Below the pieces are notes generated by a model. It was not told where the DNA came from. It made no database searches and saw only the letters and a program-made list of their open reading frames with translations. Both the position numbers and the translations under genes were made by a program. Of a stretch of 7,257 bases of DNA, positions 6,096 to 7,257 are shown piece after piece; the first letter of the stretch is position 1, and every line of letters begins with the position of its first letter. This stretch comes from Chthoniobacter flavus (GTDB lineage Bacteria; Verrucomicrobiota; Verrucomicrobiia; Chthoniobacterales; Terrimicrobiaceae), in assembly GCA_945903555.1 (NCBI GenBank), contig CAMDOJ010000090.1, positions 1 to 7,257 on the forward strand, given 5' to 3'.

Positions 6096-6632
6096 ATGCC
6101 GACGATGACTGAGACGATGACCTGCCAAGCAGATGCGATCACTCCGGAACTTTTGGCTGAAGCCGACGAGTTGGTTTCCCACTACCCTGTTTCGAAGCGG
6201 AGCGCTTCCCTGCCCCTTCTTCACCTTTGGCAAAACCACTTTGGTTTTATCGATGACAGCGGTGTGGAATGGATCGCCGCGAAGCTTGAGCTCACGCCCG
6301 TGAATATCCTCGAGGTTGTGACATTCTACCCGTGGTTCCGTCGCGAACGCGCCGGCAAAAACATCATTCGAGTCTGCCGCACGCTCGCTTGTGCGATGGC
6401 AGGCAGCTACGAAGTTCGTGAAAAATTTTGCCAATCTGTGGGGATTGACCCGCATTGCCATAGTCATGGATTTGGTGAGGCTCCGCCCACATCCTCGGAT
6501 GGAAATTTCAGCGTCGATTTTGTTGAGTGCCTCGCCAGTTGCGGTAGTGCTCCAGTCGCGCTCATCAATGACGAACTCGTCGAAAATATCGCCATCTCGG
6601 ATGTCCCTGCAATCGTAGATCAATACAAATAA
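6096..6632 (+). CDS. nuoE: NADH-quinone oxidoreductase subunit E
   Basis: NuoE is the 24 kDa-type subunit of the peripheral NADH-oxidising arm of respiratory complex I and carries the 2Fe-2S cluster N1a. The protein has 178 residues, normal for the family. The N-terminal helical part (about 16-75) leads to LTPVNILEVVTFYPWF, the characteristic family segment. The thioredoxin-like domain follows, with the four cluster ligands Cys94 and Cys99 (CRTLAC), and Cys145 and Cys149 (VECLASCGSAP), in the family spacing C-x4-C and C-x3-C. Between the two pairs, before the usual SSDGNFSVDFVECL strand, is a loop DPHCHSHGFGEAPP (118-131) that seems longer than usual and is rich in His/Cys. ATG 6096 is taken as the start; in-frame ATGs at 6105 and 6114 are alternatives and would not affect the domain. 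nuoF begins two bases after the stop. Confidence 0.95.
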   Translation: MPTMTETMTCQADAITPELLAEADELVSHYPVSKRSASLPLLHLWQNHFGFIDDSGVEWIAAKLELTPVNILEVVTFYPWFRRERAGKNIIRVCRTLACAMAGSYEVREKFCQSVGIDPHCHSHGFGEAPPTSSDGNFSVDFVECLASCGSAPVALINDELVENIAISDVPAIVDQYK

Positions 6633-6634
6633 CA

Positions 6635-7257
6635 ATGGTCTCACTCCTACCTACTCCGCATCCGAAAGAACGTCGGATCATTTTTGGAAATATCAGCAAG
6701 CCAGGCTACGCTCCCGACATCGAGACCTACCTCGCCCATGGTGGCTATGAATCTCTGAAAAAAGCTTTCACCATGAAGCCCGGTGAGATCATTGATCTCG
6801 TCAAAGCCGCCAACCTTCGTGGTCGTGGCGGTGCAGGCTTTCCTGCTGGCGCGAAATGGAGCTTCATCAAATACGATGACGGCAAGCCTCACTACATCGT
6901 CGTCAATGCCGATGAGTCCGAACCCGGCACGTTCAAGGATCGCTACATCCTGCACCAAGATCCGCACCAACTCATCGAAGGGCTCGTCATCGCAGCCTTC
7001 GCCACGAACGTCCATCTTTCCTACATCTACATCCGTTGCGAATTTCCAAAGGCGGCCAAGATCGTCTGGAACGCCATCAAGGAAGCCCACGCTAAAGGTT
7101 TTCTCGGTAAAAACATTCTCGGCTCGGGATTCGATTTAGACATTTACGTGCATCAAGGTGCCGGTGCCTATATTTGCGGTGAAGAGACCAGTCTTCTGGA
7201 ATCCCTCGAGGGCAAACGCCCGTATCCCCGCATCAAGCCTCCCTACTTTCCTGCCGT
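6635..7257 (+). CDS. nuoF: NADH-quinone oxidoreductase subunit F (partial, 3' end outside window)
   Basis: NuoF binds NADH and FMN and carries the 4Fe-4S cluster N3, the electron entry point of complex I. The window holds the first 207 codons. The FMN/NADH-binding glycine loop is RGRGGAGFPAGAKW (62-75, including Lys74). VVNADESEPGTFKDR starts near residue 89, with Asn91, Asp93, Glu94 and Glu96 in the flavin/NADH site. GAGAYICGEETSLLESLEG starts at 175, followed by GKRPYPRIKPP. The frame is still open at the right edge, so the C-terminal cluster-binding cysteines lie beyond the window and cannot be judged. ATG 6635 follows the nuoE stop by two bases with no clear Shine-Dalgarno sequence, which points to coupling with nuoE. 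The proline-rich opening (LLPTPHPKERRIIFGNI) leads into the normal family N-terminus. Confidence 0.95.
   Translation, partial: MVSLLPTPHPKERRIIFGNISKPGYAPDIETYLAHGGYESLKKAFTMKPGEIIDLVKAANLRGRGGAGFPAGAKWSFIKYDDGKPHYIVVNADESEPGTFKDRYILHQDPHQLIEGLVIAAFATNVHLSYIYIRCEFPKAAKIVWNAIKEAHAKGFLGKNILGSGFDLDIYVHQGAGAYICGEETSLLESLEGKRPYPRIKPPYFPA

Noticed and set aside
6012..6644. 210-codon minus-strand frame covering nuoE
   Set aside because: It is antisense to nuoE across its whole length and has no family resemblance.

Overview
The window comes from a bacterial chromosome of moderate GC content and carries ordinary housekeeping genes, all on the + strand. The closely packed cluster hom-thrC-lysC, a SirB1-type gene coupled to cinA, and a nuo cluster that begins at nuoE together suggest a member of the Verrucomicrobiota/PVC group. 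That placement is an impression from gene order and protein style, not a demonstrated result.

Layout: bases 1-176 hold the 3' end of an unrecognised helical, charged protein. After a 59-base gap with a candidate promoter comes the aspartate-family block. It consists of hom (homoserine dehydrogenase, 236-1534), thrC (threonine synthase, GTG start at 1531, overlapping the hom stop) and lysC (aspartate kinase with a C-terminal ACT pair, 2636-3856). LysC makes aspartyl phosphate, Hom makes homoserine, and ThrC converts O-phosphohomoserine to threonine. The genes for the other two steps, asd and thrB, are not in the window.

The 93 bases after lysC hold a perfect but apparently unused Shine-Dalgarno sequence, a stem-loop and a candidate promoter. 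Next comes a SirB1/transglutaminase-like gene (3950-4786) whose stop overlaps the start of cinA (4783-6015), an NMN deamidase of the CinA/PncC family. After an 80-base gap, nuoE (6096-6632) and nuoF (6635 to beyond the window end) begin a respiratory complex I cluster.

I see no mobile element, CRISPR array, tRNA, rRNA or clearly new system. Two points deserve a second look. One is a CxxCxxCxxC cysteine cluster inserted near the C-terminus of threonine synthase. The other is a well-placed internal ribosome binding site and GTG in lysC, where other bacteria start a separate aspartokinase beta subunit.
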